Program-made: the position numbers and the translations under genes
Notes under the pieces: model-generated
What the model was told of the DNA's origin: nothing
The model's database searches: none
Seen by the model: only the letters and a program-made list of their open reading frames with translations
Assembly (NCBI GenBank): GCA_027063585.1
Contig: JAMORM010000132.1
Location: 1-5,021, forward strand
DNA: 5,021 nt
Source of the DNA: Sulfurimonas sp.
Lineage (GTDB): Bacteria > Campylobacterota > Campylobacteria > Campylobacterales > Sulfurimonadaceae
Reading direction: 5' to 3'
In this document: piece by piece, positions 1-5,021 of the stretch
How the letters are laid out: every line of letters begins with the position of its first letter
Numbering within the stretch: position 1 is the stretch's first letter

Positions 1-1
1 T

Positions 2-418
2 GACCTTATAGAAAGTATGGAAAATAGAAAGATTAAGACCATATTTGAAGAAGAAGGTGAAAAATATTTTCGTAAATTAGAAAAACATGTTGCAAAATGG
101 TTGGAAAAAAGTGTACATGATACTCTCGTCTCTACGGGTGGTGGTTTTTATAAGCAGGAAAATTTAAAAAAAATAGGTACAATTGTACTTTTAGATTCTC
201 CTTTTGATGCAATCATTAAAAGGATTAAAGAACATCCTAATGCTGCAAAGAAACTGAAAAAAAGACCACTGCTTAATGACTTGAAAAAGGCAGAAGAACT
301 CTATAATGAAAGAAGACCTCAGTATTTGAAATTGGCAGACATTGCGATAGATATTACTGGTAAAACAGCACAGGAATGTGCAAAAGAACTTTTAAAAAAG
401 GTAAAAAAATATGCGTAA
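2..418 (+). CDS. aroK: Shikimate kinase, 3' part (5' end outside window)
   Basis: Shikimate kinase phosphorylates shikimate at the 3-hydroxyl with ATP in the cytoplasmic chorismate (aromatic amino acid) pathway. The frame is open from base 2, and the first codons read DLIE, which fits the end of the family's DSD-LIE shikimate-binding motif. The gene therefore begins upstream; the ATG at 17 is internal. Visible motifs are the GEKYFRKLE segment with the shikimate-binding Arg, the STGGG glycine-rich motif (GGG codons at 137-145), the lid segment KKRPLL, and the C-terminal ERRPQYLKLAD with the family's Arg/Tyr pair. The 138 residues present plus about 32 missing ones (which should carry the Walker A loop) give the usual size of about 170. 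The stop codon lies 8 bp inside the next gene, so the two are probably co-translated. The identification is firm; the kinase P-loop itself cannot be seen. Confidence 0.93.
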   Translation, partial: DLIESMENRKIKTIFEEEGEKYFRKLEKHVAKWLEKSVHDTLVSTGGGFYKQENLKKIGTIVLLDSPFDAIIKRIKEHPNAAKKLKKRPLLNDLKKAEELYNERRPQYLKLADIAIDITGKTAQECAKELLKKVKKYA

Positions 419-848
419 ATTATTATTTATAATAGCATTATTGTTTACAACAACACTAATGGCAAGTGAGATACATTGGGCAAAAAATTTTAAATCTGCA
501 ATTGAACAGGCAACAAAAGAGAATAAACCGGTTCTGTTTGTTTTTTCGCGACATACATGTAAATACTGTGTTATTTTAGAAAAAACAACTTTTTCAGATC
601 CGAGAGTTGTAAAAGAATTAAACAAAGATTTTGTTTCAATAATAGCTTATAGTGATGAGGGTGATGCAATGCCTCAAGAGTTATGGAGACCGGGAACACC
701 TACAATATGGTTTTTAAAACCAAATGGTCAACCAATGTTTCAGCCTTTAATGGGTGCGGTAAAAGAAGATGTTTTTTTACAGGCTTTAGATATAGTAAAA
801 AAAGAATTTTCTAAAATAAATAAGAAAGAAAGTGGAAAGAAAATATGA
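411..848 (+). CDS. Exported thioredoxin-fold protein (CKYC)
   Basis: A 145-residue small thioredoxin-like protein of the DUF255/Thioredoxin_7 style. Residues 1-18 form a typical Sec signal peptide: MRK, then a hydrophobic stretch, then TLMA, with likely cleavage near residues 18-19. The mature protein should thus be periplasmic. There is no lipobox cysteine. The redox motif C50-K-Y-C53 follows a predicted beta strand (PVLFVF), and G-T-P97 supplies the cis-proline expected opposite the active site. The lysine-rich C-terminus (KKESGKKI) has no clear role. A weak AAAAGG lies 9 nt before the ATG. The start overlaps aroK by 8 bp and the stop overlaps hisD in ATGA, so expression is probably tied to both. 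The fold suggests thiol-disulfide exchange or reduction of periplasmic proteins. The substrate is unknown, and nothing links it functionally to shikimate or histidine synthesis. Confidence 0.85.
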   Translation: MRKLLFIIALLFTTTLMASEIHWAKNFKSAIEQATKENKPVLFVFSRHTCKYCVILEKTTFSDPRVVKELNKDFVSIIAYSDEGDAMPQELWRPGTPTIWFLKPNGQPMFQPLMGAVKEDVFLQALDIVKKEFSKINKKESGKKI

Positions 849-2134
849 TATTTGTAAAATCTAGTGATAATGATTTTGATGGTAAGTTTGAAGAACTTTT
901 GGGACGAGGGAAGATGGATATTGCTCATGTAAGTGGGATAGTAGGTGATATTATTGAAGATATCAAAACAGATAAAAATCTAGCTTTAAGGTCTCATATT
1001 TCTAAGTTTGACAACTGGACGCCAAAAAATGATGAAGAGTTGAAAATTACTACAGAGTCTATGAAGACAGCATATGAAAATATTGATGAAGCATTAAAAG
1101 ATTCACTGCATTTAGCATATGACAGGATAAAATCATACCATGAAAAACAAAAACCAAAATCTTGGTTTGATACAGAAGCAAACGGTACGATATTAGGACA
1201 AAAAGTAACGCCTGTTGATAGTGCAGGGCTTTATATACCAGGTGGAAAAGCAGCGTACCCATCATCATTATTAATGAATGTTATTCCTGCTCAAGTTGCC
1301 GGTGTTGAAAATATTATAGTCTGTACGCCGACACCTGATAATGAACCAAATGAACTTTTATTGGCCGCTTGTCATCTGTGCGGTGTGAGCGAAGTTTACA
1401 AAGTTGGAGGTGCGAGTGCTATTGCAGCTCTTGCTTATGGAACAGAAACTATACCAAAAGTAGATGTTATTACAGGACCGGGAAATATTTTTGTTGCAAC
1501 GGCTAAAAAAATGGTTTTTGGTGAAGTTAATATCGACATGATAGCAGGTCCGAGTGAGATAGGAATACTCGCTGATGAGAGTGCCAATGCAAATCATTTG
1601 GCAATAGATTTACTTTCTCAGGCAGAGCATGATGAGATGGCAAGTTCTATTTTAATTACGCCATCACAAAAATTGGCAGATGCAGTAAAAATTGAAATTG
1701 AAGCATGGCTGTTAAAACTTCCTCGTCAGAAAATAGCTAGAAAGTCCATTGAAGAACGTGGTGCAATCATAATTACAAAAGATATGGATGAAGCAATTAC
1801 CCTTATGAATAAAATTGCACCAGAGCACTTAGAAGTAGCTACTGTAAGCCCTTTTGAGTTGTTGCCCTATATCAAACATGCTGGAGCAATTTTCTTAGGC
1901 CACAATACACCTGAAGCCATCGGTGATTATGTTGCAGGACCAAATCATACACTGCCAACCGGAGGAACAGCAAAATTTTATTCACCACTTGGTGTTGAAA
2001 ATTTTATGAAAAAAAGTTCTATTATTTCATTTAGCAAAAATGCTATAAATGAAATAGGTGAGGAGTGTGCACTTATTGCAAATACGGAAGGTCTTACTGC
2101 ACATGAGGCGTCGGTTAGGGTAAGACTTCAATAA
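845..2134 (+). CDS. hisD: Histidinol dehydrogenase
   Basis: This cytoplasmic zinc enzyme catalyses the last two steps of histidine synthesis, oxidising L-histidinol through the aldehyde to L-histidine with two NAD+. At 429 residues it is the usual family length and looks intact. Family signatures include [10 protein letters not shown] (residues 132-141), the [12 protein letters not shown] stretch (211-222) and the IAGPSEIG loop (233-240). The four expected zinc ligands are present at Q259 and H262 (SQAEHDE), D361 (GDYVAGPNH) and H420 (TAHEASVR). The catalytic pair is E327-H328 in APEHLEV. The ATG at 845 is preceded by a purine-rich GGAAAG and overlaps the previous stop codon as ATGA, which argues for translational coupling. 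No other his gene is visible, so in this genome hisD appears to be separated from a classical his operon, at least on the downstream side. Confidence 0.97.
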   Translation: MIFVKSSDNDFDGKFEELLGRGKMDIAHVSGIVGDIIEDIKTDKNLALRSHISKFDNWTPKNDEELKITTESMKTAYENIDEALKDSLHLAYDRIKSYHEKQKPKSWFDTEANGTILGQKVTPVDSAGLYIPGGKAAYPSSLLMNVIPAQVAGVENIIVCTPTPDNEPNELLLAACHLCGVSEVYKVGGASAIAALAYGTETIPKVDVITGPGNIFVATAKKMVFGEVNIDMIAGPSEIGILADESANANHLAIDLLSQAEHDEMASSILITPSQKLADAVKIEIEAWLLKLPRQKIARKSIEERGAIIITKDMDEAITLMNKIAPEHLEVATVSPFELLPYIKHAGAIFLGHNTPEAIGDYVAGPNHTLPTGGTAKFYSPLGVENFMKKSSIISFSKNAINEIGEECALIANTEGLTAHEASVRVRLQ

Positions 2135-2142
2135 TACTCTTT

Positions 2143-2175
2143 TATTAGTTATAAAAGACAATTTTATAACTAATA
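2143..2175. terminator. Perfect 14-bp inverted repeat after hisD, possible terminator
   Basis: Arms at 2143-2156 and 2162-2175 are exact reverse complements (14 of 14) around the 5-nt loop GACAA, starting 9 bp after the hisD stop codon. The position suits transcription termination for the aroK-trx-hisD unit. The stem has only one G-C pair, and the following bases (TAATTAATATAAATC) are not a clean U tract, so it would be a weak intrinsic terminator. A second, overlapping fold exists (CTTTTAT at 2139-2145 with ATAAAAG at 2151-2157). Because the arm sequence recurs twice more in the same gap, it may instead be a protein-binding site. Confidence 0.45.
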
Positions 2176-2358
2176 TAATTAATATAAATCTTGCTTTTTA
2201 AATATTATTAAAATATACACACAAATAAAAAATAATCAAATTTTTATCACTCTTTTATAACTAATTTAAGCTAACTTAGCTAGTATTGTTGTAGTAAAAA
2301 AAGCTTGAAATGCCGCGCATAAGGGCTTCTTTTAATGTTAATAAGTCGTAGTTATAAA
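2146..2358. repeat. Four copies of the 10-mer TAGTTATAAA in mixed orientation
   Basis: The exact 10-mer TAGTTATAAA occurs on the + strand at 2146-2155 and 2349-2358. Its reverse complement TTTATAACTA occurs at 2163-2172 and 2254-2263. The match between the second and third copies extends to 13 bp (TTTTATAACTAAT at 2162-2174 and 2253-2265). A separate direct repeat, TATAAATCTT, lies at 2183-2192 and 2353-2362. Four identical 10-mers within 213 bp is more than expected even in DNA this rich in A and T. They could be operator sites for a regulator of the downstream operon. The caveat is that the core resembles a sigma-70 -10 box, so some copies might only be promoter-like sequence. Confidence 0.5.
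2269..2286 (+). promoter_or_regulatory. Palindrome overlapping a possible -10 box of the molybdoenzyme operon
   Basis: AGCTAACTTAGCT (2269-2281) is a perfect palindrome with 6-bp arms and one central base. It runs into TAGTAT (2281-2286), a plausible sigma-70 -10 element that would start transcription near 2293. No good -35 hexamer is evident, as is common in Campylobacterota. Two imperfect tandem 10-mers are also visible, CTAATTTAAG (2261-2270) and CTAACTTAGC (2271-2280), matching at 7 of 10 positions. A regulator bound here would block or assist polymerase. The promoter call is tentative and no start site can be proven from sequence. Confidence 0.3.
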
Positions 2359-2380
2359 TCTTAAAAAAGCCATTAAAGGC
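2296..2380 (+). promoter_or_regulatory. Structured leader with alternative pairings before the operon
   Basis: The segment GGCTTCTTTTAA (2324-2335) can pair with TTAAAAAAGCC (2361-2371) to give 11 base pairs with one bulged C and a 25-nt loop. The same segment can instead pair upstream with AAAAAAAGC (2296-2304; 8 pairs, one mismatch). A third option is CTTTTAATG (2329-2337) with CATTAAAGG (2371-2379; 9 pairs including one G-U), whose base ends 3 nt before the Shine-Dalgarno sequence. A small GC-rich palindrome, ATGC-CGC-GCAT (2310-2320), stands out in the AT-rich surroundings. These folds are mutually exclusive, which suits a leader that controls translation. No known riboswitch class is recognised. 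Confidence 0.3.
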
Positions 2381-2382
2381 CA

Positions 2383-2388
2383 AAGGAG
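2383..2388 (+). promoter_or_regulatory. Ribosome binding site of the ferredoxin-subunit gene
   Basis: AAGGAG ends 5 nt before the ATG at 2394. It is the clearest Shine-Dalgarno sequence in the gap and fixes the start of the first gene of the operon. It lies directly after the possible leader stem that ends at 2379, so folding there could affect ribosome access. Confidence 0.75.
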
Positions 2389-2393
2389 AATAT

Positions 2394-3029
2394 ATGCAAT
2401 TAGGTTTCCTAGTTGATTTGCACCTGTGTATGGGTTGTAAAGGTTGTGAGATCGCATGTAAAGTGGAGAATGAAGTTCCGCTTAGTACATGGAGACTTCG
2501 TGTTAAATATGTAGATGTGGGAACTTTCCCAGAAACTAAGAGAACATTTACGCCTCTTAGATGTAATCATTGTGAAAATGCTCCATGTGAGAGAATTTGT
2601 CCTGTATCGGCCCTTCACTATATAGAGAATGGTATTGTAAATATTGATAAAGAAAGATGTATCGGTTGTGCGGGTTGTGTTATGGCTTGTCCATATGGTG
2701 CAATTTATATTGACCCTGAAACACAGACAGCAGATAAATGTACATATTGTGCACACCGTATCGCATCAAGCATGATGCCTGCTTGTGTTGTTGCATGTCC
2801 TGTTGAAGCAAATATTTTTGGTGATTTGGAAGATCCTACTTCAAATATTTCTAAGTATATTCAAGAACATCGTGATGTTCAAGTTCGTAAGCCTGAAAAA
2901 GGAACGAATCCTCATCATTTTTATGTCGGTGCAAGTCAAGCTCATCTTAATCCTCTTGCTTCTGAGAGAAAAGAAGGGTATAGCTTGTTTAATAATATAA
3001 CAACACTTCCACTAGGAGGGCATCACTAA
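2394..3029 (+). CDS. Four-cluster 4Fe-4S ferredoxin subunit (PsrB/TtrB/DmsB type)
   Basis: This 211-residue electron-transfer subunit should pass electrons between the membrane quinone-reactive subunit and the molybdenum subunit. It has exactly sixteen cysteines in four groups: C12/15/18/22, C57/60/65/69, C89/92/95/99 and C116/119/131/135. That is the full ligand set for four [4Fe-4S] clusters, with no substitution visible. The segment after the last cluster (CPVEANIFGDLEDPTS) and the later PHHFYVGA are typical of PsrB-like proteins. The protein ends in GGHH. It has no signal peptide of its own, so it is inferred to be carried out with the Tat-exported catalytic subunit. The gene is first in its operon and its stop overlaps the start of the membrane-subunit gene (TAATG). 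It could serve polysulfide, thiosulfate, tetrathionate or another reductase; the B subunit alone does not tell. Confidence 0.93.
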   Translation: MQLGFLVDLHLCMGCKGCEIACKVENEVPLSTWRLRVKYVDVGTFPETKRTFTPLRCNHCENAPCERICPVSALHYIENGIVNIDKERCIGCAGCVMACPYGAIYIDPETQTADKCTYCAHRIASSMMPACVVACPVEANIFGDLEDPTSNISKYIQEHRDVQVRKPEKGTNPHHFYVGASQAHLNPLASERKEGYSLFNNITTLPLGGHH

Positions 3030-3952
3030 TGGTACATGAATCTTTAGCAGCAACACATGCTGTAGTTACGTTGGATGTAGCTTTACCAGACATTTTTTGG
3101 GGCTGGTATGTGACAATGAATATGTGGGCGAAAAGTATTGGTACCGGTTTGGTGTTTATGCTTTTCTTATTACTTAAAAAGAACTCTAGTGAAATGAACG
3201 GGTTGAGAACACCTGTTATGATTGCTTCATTTATTTTTATGAATATTTTCTTGGTTTTCACATGGTTGGATTTACACCAAATGTGGAGAATGTGGCATAT
3301 CTTCTTTTATCCTCACTGGACATCAGCAATTACTGTCGGTGCTTGGATGGCGACACTGTTTGTCGGTCTTGAATTTATAATGATAGTTGTAATGCTCAGA
3401 AAAGACAAATGTATATTGACAAAGAACCCTACAGGTTTTTTTGATAAAACACTTTTCTGGGTAACACTTCTTGCTATTCCTGTAACACTTTATACTGCAG
3501 GTATTATGGCAGAAGCAACAGCAAGAGAATTGTGGCAAATGCCGACGGAATCAGCACAAATGATTTTAGCAGCAACACTTTCTGGCTCTGCAGCTATCAT
3601 TTTACTTGGCGGTTCAAAACTCAGTGTTGAGACGAAAAACTTTTTTGGTGCTATTTTAGGTTTAAGTGCATTAATGGCATTTATTATCTATATGTCTGAG
3701 TATATTTTCGGTGCTATGAAAGCTGAAGAAGTTGCGGCGATTTTACACTATGTTAAAGGTGATGGTGAGTATGCTACTATGTTCTGGATTGGACAATGGG
3801 TTGCTTATATCTTACCAATGCTATTTGTTGTTCTTTCACGAGTAAGCAACAGTAGCAGTCTTTTAAACCTCGCAGCTATTTTGGCTATCGTAGGTCTGTG
3901 GGTAGTTAAACATGTTTGGCTAGTTATTCCACAATTATTACCATTGAGTTAA
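3029..3952 (+). CDS. nrfD: NrfD/PsrC-type membrane anchor subunit
   Basis: A 307-residue polytopic membrane protein of the NrfD/PsrC family, the quinone-reactive anchor of such complexes. About eight hydrophobic helices can be read, near residues 23-50, 61-81, 99-123, 141-163, 174-194, 204-228, 252-271 and 278-300. Family-like features are WGWYVTMNMWAKSIGTG in helix 1, the aromatic- and His-rich DLHQMWRMWHIFFYPHW between helices 2 and 3 followed by GAW, and KHVWLVIPQ in the last helix. Unlike heme-b anchors such as FdhC-type cytochromes, this family carries no heme. The length fits PsrC (about 300). AGGAGGG at 3014-3020 lies 8 nt before the ATG, and the start shares one base with the preceding stop, which supports this start and coupled translation. 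The role is quinol oxidation or quinone reduction in the inner membrane; direction depends on the unknown substrate. Confidence 0.92.
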   Translation: MVHESLAATHAVVTLDVALPDIFWGWYVTMNMWAKSIGTGLVFMLFLLLKKNSSEMNGLRTPVMIASFIFMNIFLVFTWLDLHQMWRMWHIFFYPHWTSAITVGAWMATLFVGLEFIMIVVMLRKDKCILTKNPTGFFDKTLFWVTLLAIPVTLYTAGIMAEATARELWQMPTESAQMILAATLSGSAAIILLGGSKLSVETKNFFGAILGLSALMAFIIYMSEYIFGAMKAEEVAAILHYVKGDGEYATMFWIGQWVAYILPMLFVVLSRVSNSSSLLNLAAILAIVGLWVVKHVWLVIPQLLPLS

Positions 3953-3965
3953 GGAGAAAGTATAA

Positions 3966-5021
3966 ATGTATTTACAAAGTAGAAGAACATTTTTAAAAGG
4001 TGCTGCATTTAGTGTTGCCGGTGTAGCTATAGCTAAAGGTGTATTTGCAACGGATGCAGTTGCAGAATCTGTTAGTCAAAGTAAGTTTACAAACACTCCT
4101 GATTCACTTTCTTTTTATCCTGATCAAAAAGATTGGGATAATTTTTCTGAACTTGATGGAACGGACTGGAAACGCGGTGGTATTGAACGTCACGGTATAA
4201 AAAGTGCTGACAACCCTGATGGGATTCAAGTAAACAACTATACAATCGTTCCGACAGTTTGTTCAAACTGTGAAGCCGGTTGTGGTTTGACTGCATGGGT
4301 CAATAAAGATACTATGACAGTTAGAAAATATATGGGTAACCCGTTACATACTGGTTCTCGTGGTAGAAACTGTGCAAAAGGGTATGCTGTAACATCTCAA
4401 ATGTACGATCCTGATCGTATTCCATTCCCAATCAAAAGAGCTCCGGGTTCTAAGCGTGGTGAAGGGAAATGGGTTCGTGTAACTTGGGATGAAGCTATGG
4501 CTGCCATCGGTAAGAAAATGCATGATACGCTTGCAAAAGGTGATGAGATTTCTAAAAAATCCATCATGTATCATGTTGGTCGTCCAAATGAAAACGGTTT
4601 TGGTCCGCGTGTACCACAATCTTTAGGTATTGACGGATACAATTCACACACTAACATTTGTTCAGCAGGGGCTCGTCAAGGAACAATTCAATGGGCAAAT
4701 GATGATAGAAACTCTCCTGATTGGAAAAATGCAGATTTGGTTTTTCTACAATCATCACATGCTGCAGATGCAGGGCACTACTTCCAACAATCAGCAGGTT
4801 TAATTGCTGAGGCTCGTAAACGTGGTGCTAAAATGGTTGTTATAGATCCTCGTATGAGTAACTCTGCGGGTATGGCTGATTTATGGATTCCATGCTGGCC
4901 GGGAACGGAAGCGGCACTGTACCTTTATTTAGCTAATCGTATTTTAAATGAAAAGAAAAAAGACGGTTCTGACATAGTAGCGCATGATTTTGTAAAAGAG
5001 TGGATAAACTGGGATAGATTA
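3966..5021 (+). CDS. Tat-exported molybdopterin oxidoreductase catalytic subunit, 5' part (runs off the window)
   Basis: The frame is open to the last base, giving 352 residues of what should be a protein of about 750-1000. The N-terminus SRRTFLKG (residues 5-12) followed by a hydrophobic stretch to FATDAVA is a twin-arginine signal, so the folded, cofactor-loaded enzyme should act in the periplasm. A proximal [4Fe-4S] site is complete: C99-x2-C102-x3-C106-x29-C136. C232 in SHTNICSAGARQG is the likely molybdenum ligand, a cysteine encoded by TGT rather than selenocysteine. VVIDPRMS (291-298) and WIPCWPGTEAAL (307-318) are typical of the DMSO-reductase superfamily bis-MGD fold. About 65 residues separate the signal peptide from the first cluster. 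AAGGAG (3951-3956) overlaps the previous stop codon, 9 nt before the ATG. Of 20 Arg codons 13 are CGN, against 3 of 8 in hisD, which hints at high expression. PsrA, PhsA, TtrA or a relative are possible; the substrate is unresolved. Confidence 0.9.
   Translation, partial: MYLQSRRTFLKGAAFSVAGVAIAKGVFATDAVAESVSQSKFTNTPDSLSFYPDQKDWDNFSELDGTDWKRGGIERHGIKSADNPDGIQVNNYTIVPTVCSNCEAGCGLTAWVNKDTMTVRKYMGNPLHTGSRGRNCAKGYAVTSQMYDPDRIPFPIKRAPGSKRGEGKWVRVTWDEAMAAIGKKMHDTLAKGDEISKKSIMYHVGRPNENGFGPRVPQSLGIDGYNSHTNICSAGARQGTIQWANDDRNSPDWKNADLVFLQSSHAADAGHYFQQSAGLIAEARKRGAKMVVIDPRMSNSAGMADLWIPCWPGTEAALYLYLANRILNEKKKDGSDIVAHDFVKEWINWDRL

Noticed and set aside
17..418. Reading shikimate kinase as a complete gene starting at the ATG at 17
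   Set aside because: The frame is open upstream with DLIES, which fits the family, and a start at 17 would remove the nucleotide-binding loop. The gene is cut by the window edge.
2296..2393. Molybdenum cofactor riboswitch
   Set aside because: The context is suggestive, but the leader is short and AT-rich and I cannot find the multi-stem conserved core of that class.
2135..2393. Insertion sequence remnant or attachment site in the gap
   Set aside because: The repeats are short, in mixed orientation, and there is no transposase or integrase fragment or target duplication.
2409..2756. Minus-strand open frame of 115 codons within the ferredoxin gene
   Set aside because: It lies wholly inside a gene with sixteen well-placed cysteines, and its product is Thr/Ile/Cys-rich with no recognisable motif. 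It is a shadow. The other minus-strand frames opposite hisD, the anchor and the catalytic subunit were rejected for the same reason.
2785..3000. Plus-strand 71-codon frame inside the ferredoxin gene
   Set aside because: It is out of frame with a strongly supported gene and gives a low-complexity Leu/Ile-rich product expected from AT-rich DNA; no ribosome binding site supports it.
4641..4700. Selenocysteine at the molybdenum site
   Set aside because: The likely ligand codon is TGT (Cys232) and the frame contains no in-frame TGA.
2394..5021. Naming the operon firmly as ttrBCA, psrABC, phsABC or formate dehydrogenase
   Set aside because: Gene order alone points to ttr and subunit style to psr; the catalytic subunit is incomplete. 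A formate dehydrogenase is less likely because the anchor is of NrfD type and not a cytochrome b, but the substrate stays open.

Overview
The window looks like a chromosomal segment of an AT-rich bacterium, most likely a Campylobacterota (epsilonproteobacterial) sulfur or hydrogen metaboliser of the Sulfurimonas/Sulfurovum type. This rests on AT-rich codon usage, very tight gene packing, protein style and a membrane molybdo-oxidoreductase operon. It is an inference from reading, not a database match. All convincing genes lie on the + strand.

Left block (2-2134) is a housekeeping cluster. It holds the 3' part of shikimate kinase (aroK, cut by the window edge), a small exported thioredoxin-fold protein with a CKYC motif, and full-length histidinol dehydrogenase (hisD). 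The three genes overlap (8 bp, then ATGA), so they are probably one translationally coupled transcript, although their products belong to different pathways.

Middle (2135-2393) is a 259-bp AT-rich gap without a gene. It has unexpected structure: a perfect 14-bp inverted repeat just after hisD, four exact copies of the 10-mer TAGTTATAAA in mixed orientation, a 13-bp palindrome near a possible promoter, and two alternative RNA pairings in the probable leader of the next operon.

Right block (2394-5021) is an operon for a membrane-anchored complex iron-sulfur molybdoenzyme of the polysulfide/thiosulfate/tetrathionate reductase type. It encodes a 16-cysteine four-cluster ferredoxin subunit (B), an eight-helix NrfD/PsrC-type quinone-reactive anchor (C), and a Tat-exported molybdopterin catalytic subunit (A) that runs off the right edge. 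The inferred arrangement is A and B together on the periplasmic side, held by C, exchanging electrons with the quinone pool. The gene order B-C-A differs from psrABC and matches ttrBCA. The substrate cannot be decided from the sequence.

I found no mobile element, tRNA, rRNA or CRISPR array. The genes belong to known families; the parts most worth checking are the intergenic control region and the substrate of the molybdoenzyme.
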